Origin: Dorea_D sp963559605
Lineage (GTDB): Bacteria; Bacillota; Clostridia; Lachnospirales; Lachnospiraceae
Assembly: GCA_963559605.1 (NCBI GenBank)
Contig: CAUWLL010000006.1
Span: 1-64,000 of the forward strand
Direction: 5' to 3'
Length of the DNA stretch: 64,000 nt
The notes under the pieces are model-generated. The model was not told the origin of the DNA. It worked only from the letters and a program-made list of their open reading frames with translations, and searched no databases. Of this stretch, positions 16,019-24,784 are shown one piece after another; positions within the stretch are counted from its first letter, which is position 1, and every line of letters begins with the position of its first letter. Position numbers and translations under genes: made by a program.

Positions 16019-17395
16019 CTACATAGGCTCTACCTTTAATTTGTATATCCGCTTTAAAAGGATAGCGGAAAGGATCAGGGAAACAATTTCTGCGATAGGA
16101 ATTGACCACCATACCATATGTAATCCGAACAGCTTTGCAAAGAGATAAGCTACTGGAAGAATTACAAGAAGCTGTCTCGCTGCGGAGACGATCAAGCTGT
16201 ACACACCGTTTCCAAGCGCCTGGAATACAGAGCCTGCAATGATACAGAATCCTGCAAACAGGAAACTTAAACTGATGATACGAAGGGCAGGAACGCCGAT
16301 GGCAACCATGTTCTCAGAGGCTTTAAATAAGTTCACAAGCAGGAACTCAGGAAGCGTCTGGAAGATGAGAAGTCCGATCAACATAATGACCATGGCGATC
16401 AAAATGCTTAACTTTGTAGTCTGTTTGATACGGTCTTTTTTCTTTGCACCGTAGTTAAAGGCGATGATCGGGATCATACCGTTGTTCAGTCCGAATATCG
16501 GCATAAAGATGAAGCTTTGAAGTTTAAAGTACACGCCGAATACTGCTGCGGCGGTGGAAGAAAACATCAGAAGAATCTTATTCATACCGAAGGTCATAAC
16601 AGATCCGATGGACTGCATAATAATGGACGGGATACCGACTTTGTAAATAATCGAGATAGTACGCCAGTGAGGGCGAAAATGTTTGAGGTTTATATTGATC
16701 TCTTTGTTCTTCTTCGTGTTGTAATACACAGACATACATACGGCCACAACCTGTCCGATGATCGTGGCGATGGCTGCGCCTGCTACTTCCAGTTTCGGGA
16801 ATCCAAATAATCCGAAAATGAGGATCGGATCCAGGATGATATTGATAATTGCCCCGGTTCCTTGTGTGATCATATTGTAAATGGTCTTTCCTGTAGACTG
16901 TAGAAGTCTTTCGAATGCGATCTGCAAAAAAATACCGCCGGAGCACAGGGTGATGATCATCATGTACTGTGTGCCGTATTCTACAATAAGCGGGTTATCT
17001 GTCTGCATGGAAAAGAAAAACCGGGAACCTAGAACACCGAAGATCGCAAATACGATACAGCTTACAATGGAAAGAAACAGTCCGTTTTTGGCTGCATTAT
17101 TTGCGCCTTCATAATCTCCTTCGCCTAAGTTTCTGGATAAAAGAGCATTGATACCTACGCCCGTACCCGTGGCAATGGCAATCATCAGTGTCTGTATGGG
17201 AAATGCCAGAGAAACGGCAGTCAGCGCGTCCTCACTCAATTGTGCTACGAACATGCTGTCTACGATATTGTAAAGGGCCTGCACAAGCATGGAAATCATC
17301 ATGGGCAGGGACATGGTAATTAAAAGTTTCGGAATCGGCATAACTCCCATTTTATTCTGTGGTCTGGGAATTGTCTGTTCAGATGTATCTGTCAT
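16019..17395 (-). CDS. MATE family multidrug/cation efflux protein
   Basis: A 458-residue membrane protein with about 12 hydrophobic helices in two related halves. The first helix region is LLITMSLPMMISMLVQALYNIVDSMFVAQLSEDALTAVSLAFPIQ, the usual MATE start; the second half repeats it from about residue 245. MATE proteins export cationic compounds using Na+ or H+ gradients; substrates are unknown. GAGGAGGAA precedes the ATG. Its promoter faces the divergent deacetylase gene. Confidence 0.92.
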   Translation of the reverse strand: MTDTSEQTIPRPQNKMGVMPIPKLLITMSLPMMISMLVQALYNIVDSMFVAQLSEDALTAVSLAFPIQTLMIAIATGTGVGINALLSRNLGEGDYEGANNAAKNGLFLSIVSCIVFAIFGVLGSRFFFSMQTDNPLIVEYGTQYMMIITLCSGGIFLQIAFERLLQSTGKTIYNMITQGTGAIINIILDPILIFGLFGFPKLEVAGAAIATIIGQVVAVCMSVYYNTKKNKEININLKHFRPHWRTISIIYKVGIPSIIMQSIGSVMTFGMNKILLMFSSTAAAVFGVYFKLQSFIFMPIFGLNNGMIPIIAFNYGAKKKDRIKQTTKLSILIAMVIMLIGLLIFQTLPEFLLVNLFKASENMVAIGVPALRIISLSFLFAGFCIIAGSVFQALGNGVYSLIVSAARQLLVILPVAYLFAKLFGLHMVWWSIPIAEIVSLILSAILLKRIYKLKVEPM

Positions 17396-17430
17396 AAAAA
17401 TTTCCTCCTCTTCTTTTGAACGTAAGTGCT

Positions 17431-17459
17431 ATTATAACATTAGAAAAAATATATTGCAA
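17431..17459 (-). promoter_or_regulatory. Promoter of the MATE gene
   Basis: On the minus strand, TTGCAA (17459-17454), a 17-base spacer and a perfect TATAAT (17436-17431), about 35 bases before the start codon. Confidence 0.75.
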
Positions 17460-17462
17460 TGT

Positions 17463-17492
17463 TGTTACATATGTTTTTTGACTGTTACATAT
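17463..17492 (+). repeat. Direct repeat upstream of the polysaccharide deacetylase gene
   Basis: TGTTACATAT occurs at 17463-17472 and again at 17483-17492, exactly 20 bases (two helical turns) apart, in the divergent intergenic region. It could be a regulator site; nothing identifies the regulator. Confidence 0.4.
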
Positions 17493-17525
17493 ATATGGTG
17501 CGAGGACAAAAAGGAAGTGTGACGG

Positions 17526-18245
17526 TTGAGGCAAAAACGGGAAAAACAAAGTATGAAAATACTGCTTGGAGTTTTATATATGTTATGTGTATTAAATATG
17601 ATGGGAATCTCTCTGAGTCCCCGGCAGGTATTTTTCAAAGAGGAGAGCCGGGAAGTATCCGAAAATGCAGTTACAAAGGAGAATGCAGACGCCCCAAAGG
17701 TAGCGCTTACATTTGACGACGGTCCGCATGCAAAATACACGGGAGAGCTGCTGGATGGTCTGAAAGAGAGGAACGTGAAAGCAAGTTTCTTTTTGATCGG
17801 ACAATATGCAAAAGAGGAGCCGGAGCTGGTGGAACGAATAAAAAGGGAAGGACATTTGATCGGAAATCATACGTATCATCATGTAAACCTTACACGATTA
17901 TCCAGAGAAGAAGCAAAAAAGGAATTAACAGAGACGGATCGTATCATTAGTAATATTACCGGAGAGCATGTGGCGTATATGCGTCCGCCCTTTGGAGAAT
18001 GGCACGAGGATTTGGAGGTGGAGATGGAAGTTCTGCCGGTGATGTGGACCGTCGATCCGCTGGATTGGACAACAGAAAATGTAGATGAAATTGTAAATAA
18101 GGTAGTGACGGACATAGATGAAAATGATATTATTTTATTACATGACTGTTACGGCTCCTCCGTAAAAGCGGCGCTTCGGATCGTGGATACCTTGAAGGGG
18201 GAAGGATTTGAGTTTGTGACAGCAGATGAGATTTTATTGAATTAG
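17526..18245 (+). CDS. Membrane-anchored polysaccharide deacetylase (NodB domain)
   Basis: A 239-residue protein. A single hydrophobic segment near the N-terminus (KILLGVLYMLCVLNMMGISL) anchors or exports it. The NodB domain follows: VALTFDDGPHAKYTGELLD (catalytic and metal Asp), IGNHTYHHVNLTRLS (metal His pair), YMRPPFGEWH, WTVDPLDW and IILLHDCYG. These enzymes deacetylate peptidoglycan or other N-acetylated glycans at the cell surface. The start is probably TTG at 17526, 9 bases after AAGGAAG; ATG at 17553 is the alternative but has no ribosome site. The tcdA gene follows at once. Confidence 0.9.
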   Translation: MRQKREKQSMKILLGVLYMLCVLNMMGISLSPRQVFFKEESREVSENAVTKENADAPKVALTFDDGPHAKYTGELLDGLKERNVKASFFLIGQYAKEEPELVERIKREGHLIGNHTYHHVNLTRLSREEAKKELTETDRIISNITGEHVAYMRPPFGEWHEDLEVEMEVLPVMWTVDPLDWTTENVDEIVNKVVTDIDENDIILLHDCYGSSVKAALRIVDTLKGEGFEFVTADEILLN

Positions 18246-18257
18246 GTGGAAGAGGAT

Positions 18258-18998
18258 ATGTTGCATGAGTTTTCCAGAACGGAATTATTAATAGGAAAGG
18301 ACTCTATAAGGAGGTTAAAAGATGCGGTTGTCATGGTGTTCGGTGTGGGGGGCGTAGGTTCTCATTGTATTGAAGCGTTGGCACGGTGTGGGATCGGGAA
18401 ACTGATCCTGATCGATAATGATGTGGTGTCGCTGACGAATATTAATCGTCAGTCCATTGCATTTCACAGTACCATCGGAAAATATAAGACAGAAGTAATG
18501 AAAGAAAAAATTAAGGACATTTATCCCCAAACAGAGGTGGTAACTTACGAGACTTTTGTACTGCCAGACAATATAGATACGATTTTTTCAGAGAAGCCGG
18601 ACTACATCGTGGATGCGATCGATACAGTGACAGCTAAGCTTGCGCTGGCAGAAAAAGCGCGGGAATATGATATTCCGCTCATCAGCAGTATGGGGACGGG
18701 TAATAAGCTCCACGGGGAATTGTTCGAGATTACGGACATCAGTAAAACTTCCGTATGTCCATTGTGTAAGGTGATGAGAAAAGAGCTGAAAGCAAGGGGT
18801 ATTTATCATTTGAAAGTGTTGTATTCGAAAGAAAATCCGCTGGACGTGTCGGTAAATGAGCCGGAAGACGAGAATGATAAGGAAGACAAAGGAAAAAGAC
18901 GGAATATTCCCGGCAGTGTTTCTTTTGTTCCTCCGGTGGCAGGACTTTTAATTGCCGGAGAAGTAGTGAGAGATTTGACTGGGTACAGAAAGGTTTAG
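18258..18998 (+). CDS. tcdA: tRNA threonylcarbamoyladenosine dehydratase
   Basis: A 246-residue ThiF/E1-like protein. The ATP-binding motif VVMVFGVGGVGSHCIEALARCGIGKLILIDNDVV starts near residue 24, and SLTNINRQ follows. A Cys pair occurs in CPLCKVMRKEL. TcdA (CsdL/YgdL) uses ATP to dehydrate t6A at tRNA position 37 to the cyclic form ct6A. An ATG at 18258, 8 bases after AGGTGG, is preferred to a GTG at 18246 that abuts the previous stop. The rarA gene follows after 7 bases. Confidence 0.92.
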   Translation: MLHEFSRTELLIGKDSIRRLKDAVVMVFGVGGVGSHCIEALARCGIGKLILIDNDVVSLTNINRQSIAFHSTIGKYKTEVMKEKIKDIYPQTEVVTYETFVLPDNIDTIFSEKPDYIVDAIDTVTAKLALAEKAREYDIPLISSMGTGNKLHGELFEITDISKTSVCPLCKVMRKELKARGIYHLKVLYSKENPLDVSVNEPEDENDKEDKGKRRNIPGSVSFVPPVAGLLIAGEVVRDLTGYRKV

Positions 18999-19005
18999 AT
19001 AAAAC

Positions 19006-20325
19006 ATGGATTTATTTGATTATGTGAGAGAAAAAAATATGGATAGGGAAGCCCCGCTGGCTTCCAGACTTCGTCCTTCTACGTTAGACGAAGTGGTAGG
19101 ACAGAAACATATTATCGGAAAAGACAAGCTCCTTTATCGGGCGATCAAGGCAGATAAATTGAGCTCCATTATTTTCTACGGACCTCCGGGAACGGGGAAA
19201 ACTACTCTTGCCAAAGTCATTGCCAATACTACCAGTGCAGAATTTACACAGATCAATGCTACGGTGGCAGGAAAAAAAGACATGGAAGCGGTCGTTGCGC
19301 AGGCAAAAGAAACACTGGGAATGTATCAGAAAAAGACGATTCTGTTTGTAGATGAGATTCACAGATTTAACAAAGGACAGCAGGACTATTTACTGCCTTT
19401 TGTGGAGGACGGAACGATTATCCTGATCGGCGCGACTACAGAGAATCCATATTTTGAAGTGAATCGGGCGCTGCTTTCCCGTTCTAGTATTTTTGAATTA
19501 CAGCCCCTTGGCAAAGACGATATTAAGGAGCTTTTACAACGGGCAGTCTATGATGTGGAAAAGGGGATGGGAAGTTATGATGCGGTTATAGATGATGATG
19601 CTTTGGAATTTCTTGCGGACATTGCCGGAGGAGACGCAAGGAACGCACTGAATGCCGTGGAGCTTGGTATACTGACTACAGAAAGGAGTGAGGACGGAAA
19701 GATCCACCTGACACTAGAGGTGGCGTCTGAGTGTATTCAGAAACGTGTCGTGCGGTATGATAAGACCGGAGACAACCATTATGATACCATTTCTGCGTTT
19801 ATTAAAAGTATGCGGGGGTCAGATCCGGATGCGGCGGTATATTATTTGGCAAAAATGCTTTACGCAGGCGAGGATATTAAATTTATCGCAAGGCGGATCA
19901 TGATCTGTGCCTCAGAGGATGTCGGGAATGCAGATCCTATGGCGCTTACCGTTGCGGTTTCTGCAGCGCAGGCAGTGGAGCGTGTCGGAATGCCGGAGGC
20001 TCAGATAATCTTGTCACAGGCAGTCCTTTATGTGGCGACTGCGCCTAAGAGTAATTCGGCATGTAATGCAGTATTTGCCGCAATGGAAAATGTAAGAAAT
20101 ACGAAAACCACGGTTCCGGCACATTTGCAGGACGCGCACTATAAAGGCTGTCAAAGTCTGGGACGGGGAATCGGGTATAAGTATGCCCATGATTATCCGA
20201 ATCATTATGTGCGGCAGCAGTATTTGCCGGATGAGATCACAGGTGCAAAATTTTATGAGGCATCCGATAACGGACGGGAGAAAGAGATCAAGGCGTGGAT
20301 GGAATACCTGGAAAAGAACGGGTAA
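19006..20325 (+). CDS. rarA: Replication-associated recombination protein A
   Basis: A 439-residue AAA+ ATPase of the RarA/MgsA/WRNIP1 family. PLASRLRPSTLDEVVGQKHIIG precedes Walker A FYGPPGTGKTTLAKVI near residue 58; Walker B is ILFVDEIHRFNKGQQD; sensor 1 is LIGATTENPYFEVNRALLSR. The C-terminal tetramerisation domain runs from about 260. RarA acts at stalled replication forks with the clamp loader and single-strand binding protein. It forms a run with the deacetylase and tcdA on the plus strand. Confidence 0.95.
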   Translation: MDLFDYVREKNMDREAPLASRLRPSTLDEVVGQKHIIGKDKLLYRAIKADKLSSIIFYGPPGTGKTTLAKVIANTTSAEFTQINATVAGKKDMEAVVAQAKETLGMYQKKTILFVDEIHRFNKGQQDYLLPFVEDGTIILIGATTENPYFEVNRALLSRSSIFELQPLGKDDIKELLQRAVYDVEKGMGSYDAVIDDDALEFLADIAGGDARNALNAVELGILTTERSEDGKIHLTLEVASECIQKRVVRYDKTGDNHYDTISAFIKSMRGSDPDAAVYYLAKMLYAGEDIKFIARRIMICASEDVGNADPMALTVAVSAAQAVERVGMPEAQIILSQAVLYVATAPKSNSACNAVFAAMENVRNTKTTVPAHLQDAHYKGCQSLGRGIGYKYAHDYPNHYVRQQYLPDEITGAKFYEASDNGREKEIKAWMEYLEKNG

Positions 20326-20415
20326 GAGGTTGTATTTTGCGGTTAAAAACATTATAATCATGAATAGAATTTATTTCAGAACATTAGAATTTAGAAACGA
20401 GCAGGAGGAAACACA

Positions 20416-20709
20416 ATGAAGATTTATGATTCAGTAAACAAAACAGAAGTAGAAGTAGACGGAACACAAGGTTTGATCCAGTTAATGAAAGACGGCCGCC
20501 AGGTAGACTTGTACTTGAAAGAGAAAAAAAGCGATGAGGACGGATACATGAGCTGGGATGTAGAGCACTGGTCTACAGTAGACAGCAAAAGGTTCATCCG
20601 CTGCTATTCCTTAGAAGGAAGAGTGTTGAGCGAGTCTACCGGACATAATATTTACGATTTACGGAACGATTTCAAGCCGGAAGAGGCGGCAAAGATTGAG
20701 CTCAGTTAG
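20416..20709 (+). CDS. Small conserved-looking protein of unknown function
   Basis: A 97-residue soluble, acidic protein with no membrane segment and no motif I recognise. A strong site (AGGAGGAA) precedes the ATG and the codon use matches neighbouring genes, so it is very likely expressed. It has a strand-rich N-terminus (MKIYDSVNKTEVEVDGTQG) and a central WSTVDSKRFIRCYSLEGRVLSES segment. It ends shortly before a terminator. It could belong to the rarA transcript; the 90-base gap shows no obvious promoter. Confidence 0.7.
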   Translation: MKIYDSVNKTEVEVDGTQGLIQLMKDGRQVDLYLKEKKSDEDGYMSWDVEHWSTVDSKRFIRCYSLEGRVLSESTGHNIYDLRNDFKPEEAAKIELS

Positions 20710-20727
20710 TGAAATACAGAAGATATA

Positions 20728-20763
20728 ACCCTGTACCTGTTCATTTGGGTACAGGGTATTTTT
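20728..20763 (+). terminator. Terminator after the 97-residue gene
   Basis: ACCCTGTACC (20728-20737) and GGTACAGGGT (20748-20757) pair perfectly and are followed by ATTTTT. Confidence 0.85.
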
Positions 20764-20787
20764 CATTTAGGTACAGGTCAAAATGCA

Positions 20788-20828
20788 ATTTAGGACGTAG
20801 CCCTTTTGAAAAAGGCTACGTCCTAAAT
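20788..20828. repeat. Long perfect inverted repeat upstream of the heat-shock promoter
   Basis: A 15 bp arm (20788-20802) is exactly complementary to 20814-20828, and the loop can add four A-T pairs. No T run follows on the plus strand, so it is not a standard plus-strand terminator. It ends about 20 bases before the hrcA -35. Confidence 0.7.
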
Positions 20829-20849
20829 ATAAAAAAACAATAAACCCTG

Positions 20850-20878
20850 TTGACAAATAAAATAGGGAGTGTTACATT
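20850..20878 (+). promoter_or_regulatory. Heat-shock operon promoter
   Basis: A perfect TTGACA (20850-20855), a 17-base spacer and TACATT (20873-20878), immediately upstream of the CIRCE element. Confidence 0.75.
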
Positions 20879-20892
20879 AATAATCGAAGATG

Positions 20893-20919
20893 TTAGCACT
20901 CCTTGAAATCGAGTGCTAA
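20893..20919 (+). promoter_or_regulatory. CIRCE operator (HrcA binding site)
   Basis: TTAGCACTC-N9-GAGTGCTAA is a perfect match to the CIRCE consensus. It lies just after the promoter and before hrcA, so HrcA represses its own operon. Confidence 0.98.
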
Positions 20920-20943
20920 CAGACAAAACCGAAAGGAGGATGG

Positions 20944-21990
20944 TTGATTGTGGAAGAACACGGACTGGGTGAACGGAAATTGAAGATCCTGCATGGGATT
21001 ATCAAAACTTATCTGGAAACAGGAGAGCCGGTCGGTTCCAGAACGATTTCTAAGTATACGGATTTGAATTTAAGTTCGGCAACCATCCGAAATGAGATGG
21101 CGGACTTGGAAGAGCTTGGTTATATCATCCAGCCTCATACGTCCGCAGGACGGATTCCTTCGGATAAGGGCTATCGGCTTTATGTAGATATGCTGATTGT
21201 GGAAAAAGAGCAGGAACTGAACGAGAAGCAGGAGCAGATGCTTGAGAAGGCAGATAAGATGGAGCAGCTTCTGAAACAGGCAGCGAAAGTTCTGGCAAGC
21301 AGTACGAATTATGCCACCATGGTTTCGACTCCGGTTAATAACAGCAATAAGATAAAATTCATTCAGCTGTCTATGGTAGATGAAGAACAGGTCATTGCGG
21401 TGATCGTACTTGGCGGCAATGTGATCAAGAATAAGATCATCAATCTGGATGAGCCGCTTAGTAATGAGAATCTTTTAAAGCTCAATATGCTCTTGAATAC
21501 GACGTTGAATGGAATGCCGATTGAGGAAATCAATCTGGGACTGATCGCCAGACTGAAAGAACAGGCAGGTATTCACAGCAGAGTAGTGGGAAATGTGCTG
21601 GATGCAGTAGCAGATACGATTCAAATTGATGAAGATATGCAGATTTATACAAGCGGCGCTACGAACATCTTCAAATATCCGGAGCTTTCAGATAAGCAGA
21701 GCGCACAGGATATTATCAGTGCATTTGAGGAAAAACAGCAGCTTACAGAACTGGTAACGCAGACGCTTGCCCAGGAAGAAAATACAGGGATTCAGGTCTA
21801 TATCGGAGATGAAACTCCGGTTCAAAATATGAAAGACTGCAGTGTTGTTACCGCAACTTATGAATTGGGCGACGGCATGAAGGGAACGATAGGAATTATC
21901 GGACCAAAAAGAATGGATTATGAGCATGTGCTGAGATCCATGAAGCGGCTCCAAAATGAGTTGGATGTTATGTTTCATAAAAAAGAATAA
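20944..21990 (+). CDS. hrcA: Heat-inducible transcription repressor HrcA
   Basis: A 348-residue HrcA. The N-terminal winged helix contains LKILHGIIKTYLETGEPVGSRTISKYTDLNLSSATIRNEMADLEELGYI, then PHTSAGRIPSDKGYRLYVD, the hallmark HrcA segment. It binds CIRCE and represses the operon when GroE is free. No ATG is available near the ribosome site: AAAGGAGG (20932-20939) is followed by TTG at 20944 and GTG at 20950, and either could be used. The position after CIRCE and before grpE is canonical. Confidence 0.95.
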   Translation: MIVEEHGLGERKLKILHGIIKTYLETGEPVGSRTISKYTDLNLSSATIRNEMADLEELGYIIQPHTSAGRIPSDKGYRLYVDMLIVEKEQELNEKQEQMLEKADKMEQLLKQAAKVLASSTNYATMVSTPVNNSNKIKFIQLSMVDEEQVIAVIVLGGNVIKNKIINLDEPLSNENLLKLNMLLNTTLNGMPIEEINLGLIARLKEQAGIHSRVVGNVLDAVADTIQIDEDMQIYTSGATNIFKYPELSDKQSAQDIISAFEEKQQLTELVTQTLAQEENTGIQVYIGDETPVQNMKDCSVVTATYELGDGMKGTIGIIGPKRMDYEHVLRSMKRLQNELDVMFHKKE

Positions 21991-22007
21991 GAAAGGTGGA
22001 AGTACCG

Positions 22008-22688
22008 TTGGAGAACAAGCAGGAAAAGAGCCAGGAAGAAATGGTAAAAGAAGCTGTGGAAGAAGCAAAGAAAACAGCGGAGCAGGCAGAAGAGGAAAGA
22101 TCCGGTGATACAGAAGCTTCAGACGAGGCAGTTGTGGAAGAAGAACTCTCAGAGGAAGAGACTTCAGAAGAAAATGCATCAGAAGAGGCAGAAAATACAG
22201 ACGATAAAAAAGCCGGTAAAAAGATATTTGGAAAGAAGGAAAAGAAAAAAGATAAAAAAGACGAGAAGATCGAGGAACTGACCGACAGACTCACTCGTCA
22301 GATGGCAGAGTTTGATAACTTTCGTAAGCGTACAGATAAAGAGAAATCTCAGATGTACGAAGTAGGCGCGAAAGATGTCATAGAAAAAATTCTTCCGGTT
22401 ATCGACGATTTCGAAAGAGGTTTCGGAACAGTCAGTGAAGAAGATAAAAGCGATTCATTTGTACAGGGAATGGAGATGGTGTATAAAAAATTGATGACAA
22501 CCCTGGAAGGAGTCGGAGTAAAGCCGATTGAGGCAGTAGGTAAAGAATTTGATCCGAATTTCCACAACGCGGTAATGCATGTGGAGGATGAAAATTTCGG
22601 AGAAAATATCATTGCCGAAGAATTTCAAAAAGGTTATATGTACCGTGAATCTGTAGTCAGACACAGCATGGTAAAAGTAGCAAATTAA
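22008..22688 (+). CDS. grpE: Nucleotide exchange factor GrpE
   Basis: A protein of about 226 residues. A long acidic, low-complexity N-terminus and a lysine-rich patch (about 70-90) precede the GrpE domain: LTDRLTRQMAEFDNFRKRTDKEKSQMYEVGAKDVIEKILPVIDDFERGF, then PIEAVGKEFDPNFHNAVMH and GYMYRESVVRHSMVKVAN. The likely start is TTG at 22008, 8 bases after AAAGGTGG; the longer frame begins with a GTG inside that ribosome site. GrpE releases ADP from DnaK. The gene lies between hrcA and dnaK. Confidence 0.95.
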   Translation: MENKQEKSQEEMVKEAVEEAKKTAEQAEEERSGDTEASDEAVVEEELSEEETSEENASEEAENTDDKKAGKKIFGKKEKKKDKKDEKIEELTDRLTRQMAEFDNFRKRTDKEKSQMYEVGAKDVIEKILPVIDDFERGFGTVSEEDKSDSFVQGMEMVYKKLMTTLEGVGVKPIEAVGKEFDPNFHNAVMHVEDENFGENIIAEEFQKGYMYRESVVRHSMVKVAN

Positions 22689-22772
22689 CCGAAGGCACAC
22701 AGTAAGATCAAACAAAGCAAAGATGGAACTTCATTACATGGTATTAATTTAGAATATTAGGAGGAAATGATC

Positions 22773-24653
22773 ATGGGAAAAATTATTGGTATTGACTTAG
22801 GTACAACAAACAGTTGTGTAGCAGTTATGGAAGGCGGACAGCCGACAGTTATCACAAACACAGAGGGTGCAAGAACAACTCCGTCTGTCGTAGCATTTAC
22901 AAAGACAGGAGAGCGTCTTGTGGGTGAGCCTGCAAAACGTCAGGCAGTAACAAACGCAGAGAGAACGATTTCTTCTATTAAAAGAGAAATGGGATCTGAT
23001 TTCAGAGTAGCAATTGACGAGAAGAAATATTCTCCACAGGAGATTTCTGCAATGACACTTCAGAAATTAAAAGCAGACGCAGAAAGTTATTTGGGAGAAA
23101 AAGTAACAGAAGCGGTTATCACAGTACCGGCTTACTTTAACGATGCTCAGCGTCAGGCAACAAAAGATGCAGGTAAGATTGCAGGTCTTGATGTAAAACG
23201 TATCATCAACGAGCCTACAGCGGCAGCGCTTGCTTATGGTCTTGACAATGAGAAAGAACAGAAGATCATGGTATATGACTTAGGCGGCGGTACTTTCGAT
23301 GTATCTGTTATCGAAATCGGTGACGGTGTTATCGAAGTATTATCTACAGCAGGTAACAACAGACTTGGTGGAGATGACTTTGACCAGAAGATCACAGACT
23401 ACATGATCGCTGAATTTAAGAAACAGGAAGGTGTAGATTTATCTACAGATAAGATGGCTCTTCAGAGATTAAAAGAAGCTGCTGAGAAAGCGAAAAAGGA
23501 ACTTTCTTCTGCAACAACATCTAACATCAACCTGCCATTTATTACAGCAACTGCTGAGGGACCAAAACATTTTGATATGAACCTTACAAGAGCAAAATTT
23601 GATGAATTGACACATGATCTTGTGATGAAGACATCTGAGCCGGTACAGAGAGCGCTTTCAGACGCAGGCATTACGGCATCTGAGCTTGGTCAGGTACTTC
23701 TCGTAGGCGGTTCTACACGTATCCCGGCTGTTCAGGAAGAAGTAAAACGTCTCACAGGTAAAGAGCCAAGCAAATCTCTGAACCCGGATGAGTGTGTAGC
23801 ACTTGGAGCATCTGTTCAGGGCGGAAAACTTGCAGGCGACGCAGGCGCAGGCGACATTCTTCTTCTGGATGTAACTCCGCTTTCACTTTCTATCGAGACA
23901 ATGGGTGGTGTTGCAACAAGATTGATTGAGAGAAATACTACAATTCCTACAAAGAAGAGCCAGGTATTCTCAACAGCAGCAGATAACCAGACAGCAGTAG
24001 ACATCAATGTCGTACAGGGAGAGAGACAGTTTGCAAAAGACAACAAATCTCTGGGACAGTTCAGACTGGACGGAATTGCACCGGCTCCACGCGGAATCCC
24101 ACAGATTGAGGTTACATTTGATATTGATGCAAATGGTATCGTAAATGTATCTGCAAAAGATCTGGGAACAGGTAAAGAGCAGCATATCACAATTACAGCA
24201 GGTTCTAATATGTCTGATGAAGACATCGACAAAGCTGTAAAAGAAGCCGCTGCATTTGAGGCACAGGATAAAAAACGTAAAGAGGGTATTGATACTAAGA
24301 ACGAAGCGGACGCGTTCGTTTTCCAGACAGAGAAAGCCCTCGGTGAAGTTGGAGATAAATTAGACGCTGCGGATAAAGACGCTGTGGAAGCTGACTGTAA
24401 AGCATTAAAAGAATTACTTGAAAAAGTAAATACAGAAGATATGTCAGATGCACAGATTGCAGAGATCAAAGCTGCAAAAGAGAAACTTACAGAGAGCGCT
24501 CAGAAAGTGTTTACAAAGATGTATGAGCAGGCAGGAGCTGCAGCAGGTGCAGGAGCACAGGGTGCAGGCCCGGATATGGGAGCAGGAGCAGGTCCGGCAC
24601 CGGAAGGATTCCAGGGCGATGATGTAGTGGATGGAGATTACAAGGAAGTATAA
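22773..24653 (+). CDS. dnaK: Chaperone DnaK (Hsp70)
   Basis: A 626-residue Hsp70. It begins MGKIIGIDLGTTNSCVAVMEGG; the start at 22773 lies 8 bases after AGGAGG, whereas the ATG at 22767 is only 2 bases away. The ATPase domain contains VYDLGGGTFDVSVIEIG and VLLVGGSTRIPAVQ. The substrate-binding domain includes DVTPLSLSIETMGGV, and a Gly/Ala-rich tail ends EGFQGDDVVDGDYKEV. It lacks the internal segment found in proteobacterial DnaK, as usual in Gram-positives. Confidence 0.98.
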   Translation: MGKIIGIDLGTTNSCVAVMEGGQPTVITNTEGARTTPSVVAFTKTGERLVGEPAKRQAVTNAERTISSIKREMGSDFRVAIDEKKYSPQEISAMTLQKLKADAESYLGEKVTEAVITVPAYFNDAQRQATKDAGKIAGLDVKRIINEPTAAALAYGLDNEKEQKIMVYDLGGGTFDVSVIEIGDGVIEVLSTAGNNRLGGDDFDQKITDYMIAEFKKQEGVDLSTDKMALQRLKEAAEKAKKELSSATTSNINLPFITATAEGPKHFDMNLTRAKFDELTHDLVMKTSEPVQRALSDAGITASELGQVLLVGGSTRIPAVQEEVKRLTGKEPSKSLNPDECVALGASVQGGKLAGDAGAGDILLLDVTPLSLSIETMGGVATRLIERNTTIPTKKSQVFSTAADNQTAVDINVVQGERQFAKDNKSLGQFRLDGIAPAPRGIPQIEVTFDIDANGIVNVSAKDLGTGKEQHITITAGSNMSDEDIDKAVKEAAAFEAQDKKRKEGIDTKNEADAFVFQTEKALGEVGDKLDAADKDAVEADCKALKELLEKVNTEDMSDAQIAEIKAAKEKLTESAQKVFTKMYEQAGAAAGAGAQGAGPDMGAGAGPAPEGFQGDDVVDGDYKEV

Positions 24654-24662
24654 ACCCGGAGC

Positions 24663-24760
24663 ACTTAGCAAAGAGATGCCGTAAGGTGTCTCTGAGCTTA
24701 AGTACGAAGGTTGTTCTGCGAAACTTGGCAAAATGTTTTAAAAGCCCGGTCTCGCAGAAC
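24663..24760 (+). other. Two RNA hairpins in the dnaK-dnaJ gap
   Basis: Hairpin 1 pairs 24672-24680 with 24685-24693 around a GTAA (GNRA-type) loop and extends outward through a small internal loop to 24663 and 24703. Hairpin 2 pairs GTTCTGCGA (24713-24721) with TCGCAGAAC (24752-24760). Neither has a T run, so they are more likely mRNA processing or stability structures than terminators. Confidence 0.6.
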
Positions 24761-24784
24761 TTCCTTATGTAAGGAGAAGATTTT

